A model generated the notes under the pieces. It was not told where the DNA came from. It saw nothing but the letters and a program-made list of their open reading frames with translations, and searched no databases. Source: Lysinibacillus xylanilyticus (GTDB taxonomy: Bacteria > Bacillota > Bacilli > Bacillales_A > Planococcaceae). From it: 64,000 bases of DNA. Below are positions 9,282 to 18,550 of the stretch, piece after piece; positions within the stretch are counted from its first letter, which is position 1, and each line of letters starts with the position of its first letter. Made by a program: the position numbers and the translations under genes. The stretch is taken from NCBI RefSeq assembly GCF_001708185.1, contig NZ_MDDN01000005.1:62001-126000 (forward strand). Direction: 5' to 3'.

Positions 9282-9371
9282 AAAATAGCATAAATAGTGT
9301 CGCATAGACACGACAAAGCCTATGTATTTGCCGCATATCCTCCTAGCTTCCGAAGAGCATCTATACGTTCA

Positions 9372-9540
9372 AATAAAGGTCGGTCTCCTGGCTTGTACAT
9401 CCAATCATGTTATGAGTCATAAAAACCTGCCCATCCGATATTTCGACAAAGGTATATCTTTATGATTCCTGTACTTACAGTTGCGGAAACAGCTTCGGTC
9501 TTTCACCGAATTCCCAATTATGCTTGTTAACACCTTTATT
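9372..9540 (-). promoter_or_regulatory. cobalamin (B12) riboswitch
   Basis: On the minus strand the aptamer blocks appear in order: GGTGTTAACAAGCATAATTG, GGGAATTCGGTGAAAGACCG, GCTGTTTCCGCAACTGTAAG (the B12 box) and, after a variable arm, GCCAGGAGACCGACC. This is the canonical order for the cobalamin aptamer. A terminator hairpin follows at 9247-9281. It would shut off the adenosyltransferase-btuF operon when B12 is plentiful. Confidence 0.93.
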
Positions 9541-9827
9541 TTGCAAAAATAATTCACTTGTAAAGCAGTTTAACACATATTGATAGGAAAAAATAGCTTT
9601 GAAATGAACGGAAAACAAATGAATACGAACAACAGTAAGCCTATTTCTACATAGCTATACAAAATCATTCTCTAATCTAAATTCAAGACATTTGAAGTAT
9701 GTCCCTTCAACTTGACTGCACATTCTGTGGGGAAACGCTCTCTGCAAACGTATCCTCCCTCCACAATATGTACTTTCATCAGCATACTTCTTTAATCAAG
9801 AACAGATCCAAGTATTGATTCAAAGTT
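9541..9827. other. gene-free stretch
   Basis: No recognised gene or regulatory element. A 30-codon frame (9655-9747, minus) has a good GGAGG and a TTG start but no family resemblance. I leave it uncalled. Confidence 0.4.
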
Positions 9828-10373
9828 TTATAAAATTTTTTCAATAGCTTGCTCAACATCAAGCTGTGAATCTGTCGGTTCAAAGCGGGCAACTGTTTTA
9901 CCATTTGTATCTATTAAAAATTTTGTAAAGTTCCAGCGAATATTACGACCGTCTAAAAAACTAGGTGCAATTTGGATAATTGCTTCTGCTAACATTTTTT
10001 CCTGCATACTTGCCTTGCCAAATTCACGATAGTCTATCTCGTGCTTTAAATAATTGAATAATGGATGTGTCGCATCTCCGTTTACCTGCACGAGTTCAAA
10101 AATCGGGAATGTTACCCCATAGTTGATTTTGCATAGGTGTGTAGTTTGTTCGCCATCTTCAGGATTTTGGTTATCAAATTGATCACAAGGAAAACCTAAA
10201 ACGACAAAATTATCCTTCCCATATTTATCATACATTTTTTGCAAGTCTTCAAATTGATATGTAAAACGGCACTTGTTTGCTGTATTAACAATTAACAGCG
10301 TTTTTCCTCGATAAGTTTCCATTGATAGTATCTCACCGTTTGGCTTCTTAACTAAATAATTATAAATACTCAT
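9828..10373 (-). CDS. gpx: glutathione peroxidase-family thiol peroxidase
   Basis: The 181-residue cytoplasmic peroxidase has the family order: NTANKCRFTYQ with the peroxidatic Cys (about residue 33), LGFPCDQFDNQ with the resolving-type Cys and conserved Gln/Asn (about 59-69), and WNFTKFLI with the catalytic Trp/Asn (about 143-150). The usual text after the Cys is GFTPQ; here it is RFTYQ. In Bacillales such enzymes reduce hydroperoxides using thioredoxin or bacillithiol rather than glutathione. It is monocistronic. Confidence 0.88.
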   Translation of the reverse strand: MSIYNYLVKKPNGEILSMETYRGKTLLIVNTANKCRFTYQFEDLQKMYDKYGKDNFVVLGFPCDQFDNQNPEDGEQTTHLCKINYGVTFPIFELVQVNGDATHPLFNYLKHEIDYREFGKASMQEKMLAEAIIQIAPSFLDGRNIRWNFTKFLIDTNGKTVARFEPTDSQLDVEQAIEKIL

Positions 10374-10732
10374 TGTTTAACTCCCTTTTTCCCTAAATTG
10401 TCAGGAATGTTGATTAACAATATTAATTGATTAGAATATGTAATTTTCTGCCACAATCAGTTAAACATGGTTCATCATGTTCATCACCAAAAGTTGCGAA
10501 TGACATTTGTTTAGACGTATGTCATTTAATCTTCATTCAGTACAGACGAAATCAACCCTATGTTATGCCGATGGACCTTAAAAATAGGCATACAATAGTG
10601 AAACAGCCACAAAAAATCATATTATCGGTCAATAATAAACCTATATTTTCCTACTCAGCACGCCTGATATATTATAAACTATTTCTCTATTAGCGAAAGA
10701 ATTTTCACAAAACAAATAGCCATTCCACGTCT
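10374..10732. other. gene-free stretch
   Basis: The upstream region of gpx and the 3' region of the HEAT-like gene lie here. Frames on both strands are short and lack ribosome binding sites. One minus-strand frame of 27 codons includes CLTDCGRKL, but nothing supports its expression. Confidence 0.4.
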
Positions 10733-11281
10733 TTAATGGATGGCTTTCATATATTTCTTTTTGTATTTAACATCTTTTTCTTCCGCAATTAAACGCTCCG
10801 CAATTTTTAGTAGCTTCGGGTCTTTCGTTTCATCAAATAGCTTTTTAAAAGATACAATAATATCATAGCGCATTAATGCCGGTTGTTTTTCGTCTAAGCA
10901 TGTTTGAAATCTTTTTGCCAAATATGAAACGACTAAATCTTTTTGTACTTTCCCCGCTAAACCTATTTTCCAAATTGCCTGCAAAGTATGTCTCGCCGTT
11001 TCTGTTTTTTCATCATAGGTCACTGCCCAAATCTTTAAGAAATCCTCTAATACTCTCTCTTCTGGATCACTTTTTGCTGCCAATGCGCATAAAATTTGTG
11101 CCGCGCTTGCACGAACATGCCCATTTTTGTATGTAAGAGCCTGAACAAGTTGTTCCCAAACTGCATATGTCCAATCAACTGGTTCCTGCATTATTTTCAT
11201 CAATTCTTCGTAAGATTCATATTGAATATCGCTGTCACGTTCTGTTAAATTACTAAAAAGTTGCATAATCTTTTTTTCCAT
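10733..11281 (-). CDS. HEAT-repeat-like protein, function unknown
   Basis: The 182-residue, all-helical, soluble protein reads as successive paired helices, for example AVWEQLVQALTYKNGHVRASAAQILCALA and TETARHTLQAIWKIGLAGK, the pattern of HEAT/armadillo repeats. Such proteins are usually binding scaffolds. There is no enzyme motif, signal peptide or membrane segment. It is transcribed away from ytvI, with which it shares the upstream region. I do not recognise a named family. Confidence 0.6.
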   Translation of the reverse strand: MEKKIMQLFSNLTERDSDIQYESYEELMKIMQEPVDWTYAVWEQLVQALTYKNGHVRASAAQILCALAAKSDPEERVLEDFLKIWAVTYDEKTETARHTLQAIWKIGLAGKVQKDLVVSYLAKRFQTCLDEKQPALMRYDIIVSFKKLFDETKDPKLLKIAERLIAEEKDVKYKKKYMKAIH

Positions 11282-11372
11282 GATTCATCCCTACCTTTAT
11301 TGTTTCAGACCGTAATAATATTTTTATGTTTTATGGTACACTTAACTTACTTTGCGCAAAGAAGGTGAGTTT

Positions 11373-12431
11373 ATGAATAAAATTAATTCTAGGAAACTGA
11401 TTTTTAGAATGATTATGATTATTACTTTAATTGTAGCTGCATATTTTATTATCCCAGTTTCCGTTCCCGTTATATTAGCTGGTGTTACTGCATTTTTTTT
11501 AGAGCCAATTGTTATGTTCTTTAAACGGCGATGGAAAATGTCTCGGAAAATTGCAGTTGCGTTTATTTATATAGTGAGCGTTATTTTAATTTCCATTATT
11601 TGCTATTTTACTATTACACAACTTATGTCGCAAATAATTTCAATTTCAAAGCAAGCTCCCTATTATATTTCAAAACTATCAGAAATGTGGCTTAGTATGC
11701 AAGAAAACATTTCTAAATACACAGAAGACTTCCCTCCTGAAGTAAGTGCCTCGCTTCAAAGTACAACAATGGATTTCATAAAGAAAATCGAAGAATCTTT
11801 TTTAAACTTTTTTAATTATACTAAAGTTACAGCCTTCTTTGCTGAAATCCCAAGCCTATTTATCAGTCTTCTCGTTTATACGATTGCTCTATTTTTATTT
11901 ATGCTAGATTTACCCAAGTTAAAACAAATCACCTATAAATATTTAAAGCCTAGCACTGCAAATAAATTAAAAATCGTCGCGAATCGTTTAAAGGATGCTA
12001 TTTTCGGCTATATGAAGGCACATTTACTCGTTAGCTTTATTATTGGTGGCGTCACACTTATTGGGCTATTACTAATCCAACCAAAATACGCGATAACGAT
12101 GACAATTATTATATGGCTAATTGATATTATTCCTTTCCTCGGTTCTATTATTATTTTGGCACCATGGGGGCTTTATCACCTGTTAGTAGGAAATATATCT
12201 ATAGCTGTAAAATTATTCATCCTAGCTGCTATTTTACTCATTATTCGTCGAGTAGTCGAGCCTAAATTAATGGGTCACCATATCGGTTTATCAACTTTAC
12301 CTACATTAATTGCCATGTTTATTGGTCTTCAGTTATTTGGTGTGATCGGTTTACTCGCAGGACCTTTTGTCATTATTTTTTTTATTGCATTAAAAGAAAC
12401 AGGTATTATCAAGCTGAATTTTAAAATATAG
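11373..12431 (+). CDS. ytvI: AI-2E-family membrane protein, YtvI-like sporulation protein
   Basis: This 352-residue polytopic membrane protein has a pair of hydrophobic segments near the N-terminus, a soluble middle region (about residues 75-160) and a C-terminal block of membrane segments with LPTLIAMFIGLQLFGVIGLLAGP, the signature of the AI-2E/UPF0118 family. Arrangement and length fit YtvI of Bacillus, named as a sporulation integral membrane protein. The transported substrate is unknown. The start is the ATG at 11373 with AAGGTGAG four bases upstream. An in-frame TTG at 11352 precedes that site and is unlikely. Confidence 0.8.
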   Translation: MNKINSRKLIFRMIMIITLIVAAYFIIPVSVPVILAGVTAFFLEPIVMFFKRRWKMSRKIAVAFIYIVSVILISIICYFTITQLMSQIISISKQAPYYISKLSEMWLSMQENISKYTEDFPPEVSASLQSTTMDFIKKIEESFLNFFNYTKVTAFFAEIPSLFISLLVYTIALFLFMLDLPKLKQITYKYLKPSTANKLKIVANRLKDAIFGYMKAHLLVSFIIGGVTLIGLLLIQPKYAITMTIIIWLIDIIPFLGSIIILAPWGLYHLLVGNISIAVKLFILAAILLIIRRVVEPKLMGHHIGLSTLPTLIAMFIGLQLFGVIGLLAGPFVIIFFIALKETGIIKLNFKI

Positions 12432-12467
12432 CATTTTATATAAACATCAATTCAATCATCCCCTAAA

Positions 12468-12517
12468 CAAAAAAAGTCATCTTTGTATTTTTTCTTTACA
12501 AAGATGACTTTTTTGTC
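12468..12517. terminator. bidirectional terminator between ytvI and the CwlO-like gene
   Basis: AAAAAGTCATCTTTGTA and TACAAAGATGACTTTTT form a stem of about 17 bp with A and T runs on both sides. It can end both convergent genes. Confidence 0.88.
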
Positions 12518-12544
12518 ATTTCAAACGTCTATATAATGTAAGGC

Positions 12545-13726
12545 TTATTGAACACGACCGAAGCCTACTAAATATTGGTTCCACCAGTCAAGTGACTCAA
12601 CGACAACACCCTTATTTTGAGCGTCAATCATCGTGTTGTTACCTAAGTAAATACCAACATGCGCTACACCTGAACCATAGCTGAAGAATACTAAGTCACC
12701 TACACGGGCTTCACTTGCTGAAATACGTTGTGTTGCTGAATATTGTTGTGATGCTGTACGCGGTAAAGATACACCTGCTTGCTTGTAAGACCATTGTACA
12801 AGACCTGAGCAGTCAAATCCTGTCGATGGGTTATTGCCGCCCCAAACATAGCTAGTGCCTAGGAATTGCTTCGCAGTGGAAATAGCATCACCTGAAGATG
12901 CAGTCCCTGCGCCAGACCCAACAACGACTTTTTGTGAATTACCTTTTTTACCATCGCTATCATTGTTTTCATTGTTACTATTGCTATTATCGTTACCATT
13001 GCCGTTTGTTGCTTGTACAACTGGAGTAACTGCTTGAAGCGCACGTAAACGAGCTGCTTCTTCCTCTGCTTTTTTACGTTCTGCTTCTAAACGTTCTTCT
13101 TCTTGTTTCGTTGCAATTTCTGCCTTTAATGCAAGAGATTTCGCTTCGTTTTCAGCTTTTTTTACTTCCATTTCGCTTTCCTTTTGTTGAAGCTCTTGGA
13201 ATTGCTTTTGAAGCTCTTTTTGTTTTTCATCTAATGTTGCTTTTTGTTTCTCTAAGTTAGCCTTATCTGCTTCTTGTTGATCTACTAATTCTTGGTCAGC
13301 ATCCATTAATGTTTTTACCGCTACGACACGGTCCATTAAATCTGCAAAGCTTTTTGATTCAAGAACAACGTTTAAGTAAACACCCACAGTGTCATCTTGC
13401 GCTTGATACGCAGCCATACGCTCACTTAAAATTTTAGAACGTTGCTCAATACGCTTTTCAGTTTCTGTAATATCTGCATCAACGTCTTTAATATCTGTTT
13501 GTACTTTGTTAAATACTTTTACTTTTTCATCGATCTCTTTTTGTAAATTTGTTAATTCTTCTTGTAGCTTTTTAACTTCTGTATCTATTTTAGCTTTCTT
13601 ATCAATCATTTGTTGAGATGTTTCTTCTGCGTGCACTTCTGTCGGTTGAACTGTGTTAAATAATAAGCCACCAGCTAGCGCTAATGCTAGCACCATCGAC
13701 TTACGCCATTTATTGCGCTTACCCAC
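12545..13726 (-). CDS. cwlO: secreted NlpC/P60 peptidoglycan endopeptidase (CwlO-like)
   Basis: The 393-residue secreted protein has a signal peptide (about residues 1-33, cleavage after VHA), a long N-terminal coiled coil (about 36-225, rich in K/E/Q heptads), an Asn/Asp/Gly-rich linker, and an NlpC/P60 domain (about 275-393). The catalytic Cys is in FDCSGLV and the His in VAHVGIY. CwlO-type enzymes cut D-Glu-(meso)DAP cross-links to allow elongation; in Bacillus they are WalRK-regulated. Two WalR-type boxes lie upstream (13903 and 14002), which strengthens the assignment. Confidence 0.87.
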   Translation of the reverse strand: MGKRNKWRKSMVLALALAGGLLFNTVQPTEVHAEETSQQMIDKKAKIDTEVKKLQEELTNLQKEIDEKVKVFNKVQTDIKDVDADITETEKRIEQRSKILSERMAAYQAQDDTVGVYLNVVLESKSFADLMDRVVAVKTLMDADQELVDQQEADKANLEKQKATLDEKQKELQKQFQELQQKESEMEVKKAENEAKSLALKAEIATKQEEERLEAERKKAEEEAARLRALQAVTPVVQATNGNGNDNSNSNNENNDSDGKKGNSQKVVVGSGAGTASSGDAISTAKQFLGTSYVWGGNNPSTGFDCSGLVQWSYKQAGVSLPRTASQQYSATQRISASEARVGDLVFFSYGSGVAHVGIYLGNNTMIDAQNKGVVVESLDWWNQYLVGFGRVQ

Positions 13727-13902
13727 GTTACTTCTTTCCCTTCATTAGTCAATTTCGCTCTTGGAGTTTTAATGTAATCAATTGAACGATTTATTTTGTA
13801 ATTTCTTATATTTATATTAGCCTTTTAAAGTTTAGCATTATCAGCACAACTTTTATACTATTTCACACCTATTTAATCGTTTAGTAAAACTCGAAATATA
13901 TT

Positions 13903-13919
13903 TGTAACATTTGTGTAAA
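13903..13919 (+). promoter_or_regulatory. WalR (YycF) box 1
   Basis: TGTAAC-ATTTG-TGTAAA exactly fits the WalR consensus TGTWAH-N5-TGTWAH. It lies about 180 bp upstream of the cwlO-like start, written on the strand opposite to the gene. Confidence 0.65.
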
Positions 13920-14001
13920 ATCTAAAATATTCTACAAAATACCGTTTCTTTCTACAAAATATCATTTTCAGCTACTTTCCTATTAGATTCGCTCACTAAT
14001 T

Positions 14002-14018
14002 TGTAATGTTTTTGTAAT
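14002..14018 (+). promoter_or_regulatory. WalR (YycF) box 2
   Basis: TGTAAT-GTTTT-TGTAAT is a second exact match to TGTWAH-N5-TGTWAH, 99 bp from the first in the same orientation. Confidence 0.6.
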
Positions 14019-14043
14019 ATTTCTCGACGACGTTTTGAACATA

Positions 14044-14075
14044 AAAAAAGGTAAGGGAACATCTCCCCTACCTAT
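14044..14075 (-). terminator. terminator of the ABC1-kinase gene
   Basis: AGGTAGGGGAGA and TTCCCTTACCT pair on the minus strand and are followed by TTTTTTT. The stem begins at the stop codon region. Confidence 0.8.
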
Positions 14076-16060
14076 TGCTTCATAGAACGTAACGCTTGAA
14101 TAGAAAGCCGAACTAACAGAATAGCACACAAAAATAAACCTATGTATGCAGCTGTATTTAAGTAAACGGCGTATGAATCGTGAATAAATTGTGAGATTGC
14201 TAAAAGTGCTACAGAAATAATACCAAAGGTAATACCAACGAGAAGTAAGACCAAACGGGAAAACAGATTTGTAATAAAACGTGCATTATGCTCATCCGAA
14301 AAAACATCGTGATGTAAAATAATTTTTCCGCTCTCTACTCGTTGAATAAGCTGATCAACCCGTCTTGGCATTTTGCGTAATGTCGGAATAAGCATTGATA
14401 GTTCTTCTTGCAAGCGTTCCTTTGTTGCCATCGGTTCTTTAAATGGCTTTAGGAGAGATGCCCGCATATACGTAGATGAAAAATCTTTCGCTTCCATAAA
14501 AATATCAAAACGCGAATCAATTACCCGTAACGTCCCATCTAATGTTACTAATGATCGTAGCGCTAAACCTACTGCGGGATAGAAAGCAAGACCGAAATCA
14601 CGGACAACCGTAAATAACGCATGTATCAATTCTTCTGTTGGAATTCGATCCACGTAAGAAATCTTCAACAAAATTTGATCAATGGCTTGCTCCATCTTTG
14701 CACGCTCTGCATGATCAGCATTTTCAACCAATAGTGTTAGACCATCATATAAAATATTTGAATCATTTAGCTGAATCCCCATTAAAAATAGCTTTAAGCC
14801 CTCTTGTTGTGTAGCCCCCAAACGACCAACAGCCCCAAAATCAAGGAGGATTGGTGTACCATCCTTCTCATCAATATGAATATTTCCCGGATGAGGATCT
14901 GCATGAAATATACCTGAAAATAGCATCTGCTCAAAGAAGGAATATAAAACAGTACGCGCAAACTGCCTACGATCAATTTCTAAACTATTAAAAACAGCCG
15001 CACCATCTGCAACACTTTTCCCCCGTACGTATTCCATGACAATAATATTTTCATCACAATATGCTGTATAGATTTTAGGAATACGCACCTTATAATCGCT
15101 TTTAGCAAGGGCATTAGTCACTTGCAATGTATTCCGAACCTCAATATCTAAATGAATTTCCTCGCGTAATCCATCTGCAAATCCTCTAGCAAGTTCTCGA
15201 AAGCCCAACGATTCAGCCCATGTAGACTTGCTTGTTAGCCAATTAGAAAATTCCTCCAAAATCTCAAGGTCGTCTCGCATGATCCCCTTTATTTCTGGTC
15301 GCAGTAGCTTCACCACGACTTCATCATAATTCTTTAATCGCGCCTTATGTACTTGTCCAATAGACGCTGCCGCAATAGGCTCCATTTGAAAACTTGCAAA
15401 TATCTCATTCACCGGCTTAGGAAGTGAACCTTCTAAAATTTGAGTTACCTGCTCTGACGGTAAAGGCTTCACACGATGCTGCAGCCTCTCCAATTCGTCA
15501 ATAAAGATGGGTGAAAACAGTTCCTTACGTGTAGAAAGCACCTGACCAAATTTAATAAATATCCCACCACATTGCTCCAAAGTAGACCTTAAAGCAATCG
15601 CAAGCTCCTTTTCATTTTCTCGTTGTCTTGCGTATTTAATCGTTTGCACAACACCATTTGTCACAGCTATTTTTAACACCTGTCGTAAGCGCTTTTGTTG
15701 TCGCCAGTAGCTACGAAGGCGCAACAATAAATTTTTTTGGTCATTACGACGATCTCCAGCTGTAATACCACTTGAGTCAAAAAGCTCAAAAACAAGGTAG
15801 AGCAGCATAGAAATTAGCAGCATGCTACCAAGCCAAATAAGTGTACTGACCTCTGTCACCGTTTGCATCACTGTTTCAGACAAAAAATCTGTATGGCGCA
15901 AATAAGAATACCAGTAGACAAAGGACGTCAGCGTCACACTAATAACTACAGAAAGAACCCTACGAACAAAATTGATATTTGAGCCAATTAATCGACCACT
16001 TACAAAATAAATAATCCCTGATACGGCAATGATTTGGATTAAAAATTTCAAAAAAATCAA
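14072..16060 (-). CDS. ABC1/UbiB-family atypical protein kinase
   Basis: The protein of about 662 residues has three N-terminal hydrophobic segments (to about residue 95), a UbiB/ABC1 kinase-like core and two C-terminal hydrophobic segments. The core shows the KxGQ motif FIKFGQVLSTR, the Ala-rich loop PIAAASIGQVHKA, FHADPHPGNIHI and LLDFGAVG (metal-binding DFG). The family is tied to isoprenoid-quinone and membrane lipid homeostasis; here menaquinone would be the relevant quinone. A GTG at 16069 lies inside the GGAGGTGA ribosome binding site, so I prefer TTG 16060. Confidence 0.8.
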   Translation of the reverse strand: MIFLKFLIQIIAVSGIIYFVSGRLIGSNINFVRRVLSVVISVTLTSFVYWYSYLRHTDFLSETVMQTVTEVSTLIWLGSMLLISMLLYLVFELFDSSGITAGDRRNDQKNLLLRLRSYWRQQKRLRQVLKIAVTNGVVQTIKYARQRENEKELAIALRSTLEQCGGIFIKFGQVLSTRKELFSPIFIDELERLQHRVKPLPSEQVTQILEGSLPKPVNEIFASFQMEPIAAASIGQVHKARLKNYDEVVVKLLRPEIKGIMRDDLEILEEFSNWLTSKSTWAESLGFRELARGFADGLREEIHLDIEVRNTLQVTNALAKSDYKVRIPKIYTAYCDENIIVMEYVRGKSVADGAAVFNSLEIDRRQFARTVLYSFFEQMLFSGIFHADPHPGNIHIDEKDGTPILLDFGAVGRLGATQQEGLKLFLMGIQLNDSNILYDGLTLLVENADHAERAKMEQAIDQILLKISYVDRIPTEELIHALFTVVRDFGLAFYPAVGLALRSLVTLDGTLRVIDSRFDIFMEAKDFSSTYMRASLLKPFKEPMATKERLQEELSMLIPTLRKMPRRVDQLIQRVESGKIILHHDVFSDEHNARFITNLFSRLVLLLVGITFGIISVALLAISQFIHDSYAVYLNTAAYIGLFLCAILLVRLSIQALRSMKQ

Positions 16061-16229
16061 CAGCGTCACCTCCGATGCTACTTCCTAATACTGCTAGTAT
16101 AACAAATTACGATCTGTACTTCTTTTAATATAAAACGAATCCATTTTGAAAAAAGATCTCTCAAAATGGATTCTGTATATTTAAATATCTGTTTTTACAA
16201 AAGATTACTCACTCTTGTTACTTACTGTA

Positions 16230-17156
16230 TCATTTATCGATTTGCGGCTTTATCATTGCACCTTTTTTCGGCATTAAATCGCCATCTATCTCTTCAAAAA
16301 ATAGAGGCAGTCCTTCTGCTAAGACAGGGTGAATAACTTTAGTAGGATCTTGTCTTTGATGATGAATATGTAAATGAGGCTCTGAGGATGAACCGCTATT
16401 CCCAACACGTCCAATGACATCTCCTGGCTCTACAGTATCTCCCACTTCAACGGTGACGCTATCTTTTTTCAAGTGATTAAGTAAAAGATAAGTGCCTGAT
16501 TCTTTTATTTTTATGTACACATAATTTCCTTCTATTGACGTAAAATCTTCTGTCCCTGGTGTAATGTCAACTTCATCATTTGAAACAGCGACAACAATTC
16601 CAGAAACCGGTGCATTAATTTCTTTATTCCATATCCCGTAATCCTCATTGCTATCACTGTTAATGTTATAAGGCTCCATTACTAAATCATAGGCCCATCG
16701 CTCTGATGCCCATACTGCATGTGGTAAATTATCTTTAACATGATTACCGCCCCACCCAACAACAGTTTCTTCAGTTAAAGGCCAACCTACAGTTATAGAT
16801 GGTTGAGTACGTTCAATAGTGTTCGGATAAGCACAAAGAATAATATTCATAGTCATTAAAATTGGAAAGATGAATATGATGTTTATCACTATATTCATAA
16901 ACAACTTAACACTTCTTTGCTTTTTAACAATTAATATGATTAACATGACAAAATTAATCATCAATCCTATAGCTCCTACTACTGGTAAAATTAATTTAAG
17001 TATTGTCCATGAATATACACCGAATAGATCACCAATAAAAAATGCACTGATCCATAATAATAAAATAAGCGCTATTAACACACCATTTGTATAACCATAC
17101 TTCCGCAACAATTTTTTTAAAATAAACTCGTTCCTCCCTATGTCAAAAATCCACAA
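16230..17156 (-). CDS. membrane-anchored M23 (LytM-like) protein
   Basis: The protein of about 300 residues has four hydrophobic segments (about residues 20-115) and a C-terminal extracytoplasmic M23 domain. PVSGIVVAV, LLLNHLKK, GDTVEPGDVIGRVGNSG and EPHLHIHHQ carry the lysostaphin-like fold and the HxH zinc motif. The first zinc ligand of active enzymes (H in HxxxD) is not obvious, since the segment before PVSG reads ERWAYDLVM, so it could bind rather than cut peptidoglycan. The start is unclear: the frame opens at GTG 17156, but the only strong ribosome binding site (GGGAGG) lies inside it, before an ATT codon. Confidence 0.7.
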   Translation of the reverse strand: MWIFDIGRNEFILKKLLRKYGYTNGVLIALILLLWISAFFIGDLFGVYSWTILKLILPVVGAIGLMINFVMLIILIVKKQRSVKLFMNIVINIIFIFPILMTMNIILCAYPNTIERTQPSITVGWPLTEETVVGWGGNHVKDNLPHAVWASERWAYDLVMEPYNINSDSNEDYGIWNKEINAPVSGIVVAVSNDEVDITPGTEDFTSIEGNYVYIKIKESGTYLLLNHLKKDSVTVEVGDTVEPGDVIGRVGNSGSSSEPHLHIHHQRQDPTKVIHPVLAEGLPLFFEEIDGDLMPKKGAMIKPQIDK

Positions 17157-17231
17157 TCATCATTACTAAATATAGCAATTTAAGGATAAAGTGCCCATAC
17201 GACCTGAGATGTAAATTTAGAAAGCTATAAT

Positions 17232-17266
17232 AAAAAATACCTTTAAACAAAAATTGTCTAAAGGTA
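17232..17266 (-). terminator. terminator of the TsdA-like gene
   Basis: ACCTTTAGACA and TTTAAAGGT pair on the minus strand and are followed by ATTTTTTA. Confidence 0.7.
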
Positions 17267-17366
17267 AAAGGCATTGAACGTTTTATAATTTTTTCGAATT
17301 TGTTACGTAATTTATCTCATCGTTTCTAAATAGCTTGTAAGAAATTCTGTCAATTCACAGCATCCT

Positions 17367-18317
17367 TTAATTTGTTGAAAGGACCTTCTCCCAATCTATT
17401 GTGCCATTTTTAACTTGTTCCCGTTTTTCTTTATTCATAATATCATTAGGACGTCCACCGTTTGGCCAATCTTTATCATGATTAGCCCATTCAGGTCGAT
17501 CCTGCGATAAAATATAGGCTGCTAAATCTGCAGCATCTTGATCTGTCAAAGTTCCAGCTGCTCCTATTGGCATATTGGTTTTAATGTAGCCAGCCATTTT
17601 TGACATACGTGCCATACCCGCTCCATCATTAAATGAATTTTCACCCCATAATGCCGGACCTGTATTAGCACCAGTACCTGAACCATCAACTGCATGGCAA
17701 GTAATACAAGACTGGGCATATAACTCTTCACCGTTCGTTACGTCCGGTATAGGAACGTTTTTCATAGTACTTGTACCTGCCCATTCACGCTCCGCTCCAA
17801 TAGGTACACCTTCTGAAATATAGGTGAAGTATGAGACCATAGCTTCTAACTCTTCGCTGTTCATGTCAAATTTTTTACCGTTCATACTACGAACCATACA
17901 ACCATTAATACGCTCTTCAATCGTTACAACATCTCCTGATCGTGCAATATATTGCGGATAATTCGCTGTAACCCCAACTAATGACGCAGCTTGCTCATCA
18001 ATGCCTGCTCCTGCATGACAGCTTGTGCAAGACAATTGATTCCCAACATATTCATCTGCAGCTACATGTGTATTATTGACAAGCTCATAGCCATTTAATA
18101 TCGTTTCTTTCATAGGTCCATCTGGTACTTCTTCAATACTCGGCGGTGCATAGACAGCTGACTGAGCAGCTGCTGTTGTTGGTATTTTTGCCTGTTCTGC
18201 GGCTTCTTTGCTTTCTCCGTTAGCATCACCTAAAATTTTATCACTAATGACTGCCCCGACAAAAAGTGTACCTGCTAATAATACTGTCCCCGCTACTCCT
18301 GCTACTATAGGTTTCAT
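17367..18317 (-). CDS. tsdA: dihaem c-type cytochrome, TsdA-like (thiosulfate dehydrogenase family)
   Basis: The 316-residue exported protein has an N-terminal membrane/signal segment (about residues 5-25) and two haem-binding motifs, CTSCH (about 99-103) and CITCH (about 209-213). Between them lie YPQYIARSGDVVTIEERINGC and RSMNGKKFDM, which follow the TsdA pattern in which hexahaem-distant residues and a Cys ligand support thiosulfate-to-tetrathionate chemistry. The Cys of INGC is a candidate haem ligand, by inference. TsdA enzymes oxidise thiosulfate or reduce tetrathionate outside the membrane. It is a separate unit, since a terminator lies upstream at 18506, but it adjoins the persulfide cluster whose product is thiosulfate. 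Confidence 0.7.
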   Translation of the reverse strand: MKPIVAGVAGTVLLAGTLFVGAVISDKILGDANGESKEAAEQAKIPTTAAAQSAVYAPPSIEEVPDGPMKETILNGYELVNNTHVAADEYVGNQLSCTSCHAGAGIDEQAASLVGVTANYPQYIARSGDVVTIEERINGCMVRSMNGKKFDMNSEELEAMVSYFTYISEGVPIGAEREWAGTSTMKNVPIPDVTNGEELYAQSCITCHAVDGSGTGANTGPALWGENSFNDGAGMARMSKMAGYIKTNMPIGAAGTLTDQDAADLAAYILSQDRPEWANHDKDWPNGGRPNDIMNKEKREQVKNGTIDWEKVLSTN

Positions 18318-18505
18318 CTACAATACCCCCCTTTGTATAATCACCTATATTTTAGCAAGATAGCATATTTTTCGATGTGATTTTCCTCACACCTCGTGCA
18401 AATAGAACCATTCAGATGATAAAAATGGATAAATTTTGTAGTAATTATTGTTATATAACACAACAAACACAACTTAATACCTGTCGCAGTATGTATAAAT
18501 TCCTC

Positions 18506-18541
18506 CAAAAATGCCGAGCACAGCATTGTACCCGGCATTTT
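18506..18541 (-). terminator. terminator after the DsbA-like gene
   Basis: AAATGCCG and CGGCATTT form the stem base on the minus strand, followed by TTTT. It separates the sulfur operon from the tsdA-like gene. Confidence 0.75.
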
Positions 18542-18550
18542 AGAATTCCC

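Larger units (their letters stand above)
13727..14043. other. AT-rich upstream region of cwlO
   Basis: This non-coding stretch carries two WalR-type direct repeats (13903-13919 and 14002-14018) and a duplicated minus-strand TTTTGTAGAA about 20 bp apart (13930-13962). Confidence 0.6.

Noticed and set aside
9655-9747. 30-codon frame with GGAGG and TTG start, minus strand
   Set aside because: Good ribosome binding site but composition unlike any small protein known to me. No promoter or conservation evidence available.
10374-10732. 88-codon plus-strand frame and a 27-codon minus-strand frame containing CLTDCGRKL
   Set aside because: No ribosome binding sites and no family resemblance; probably chance frames in an intergenic region.
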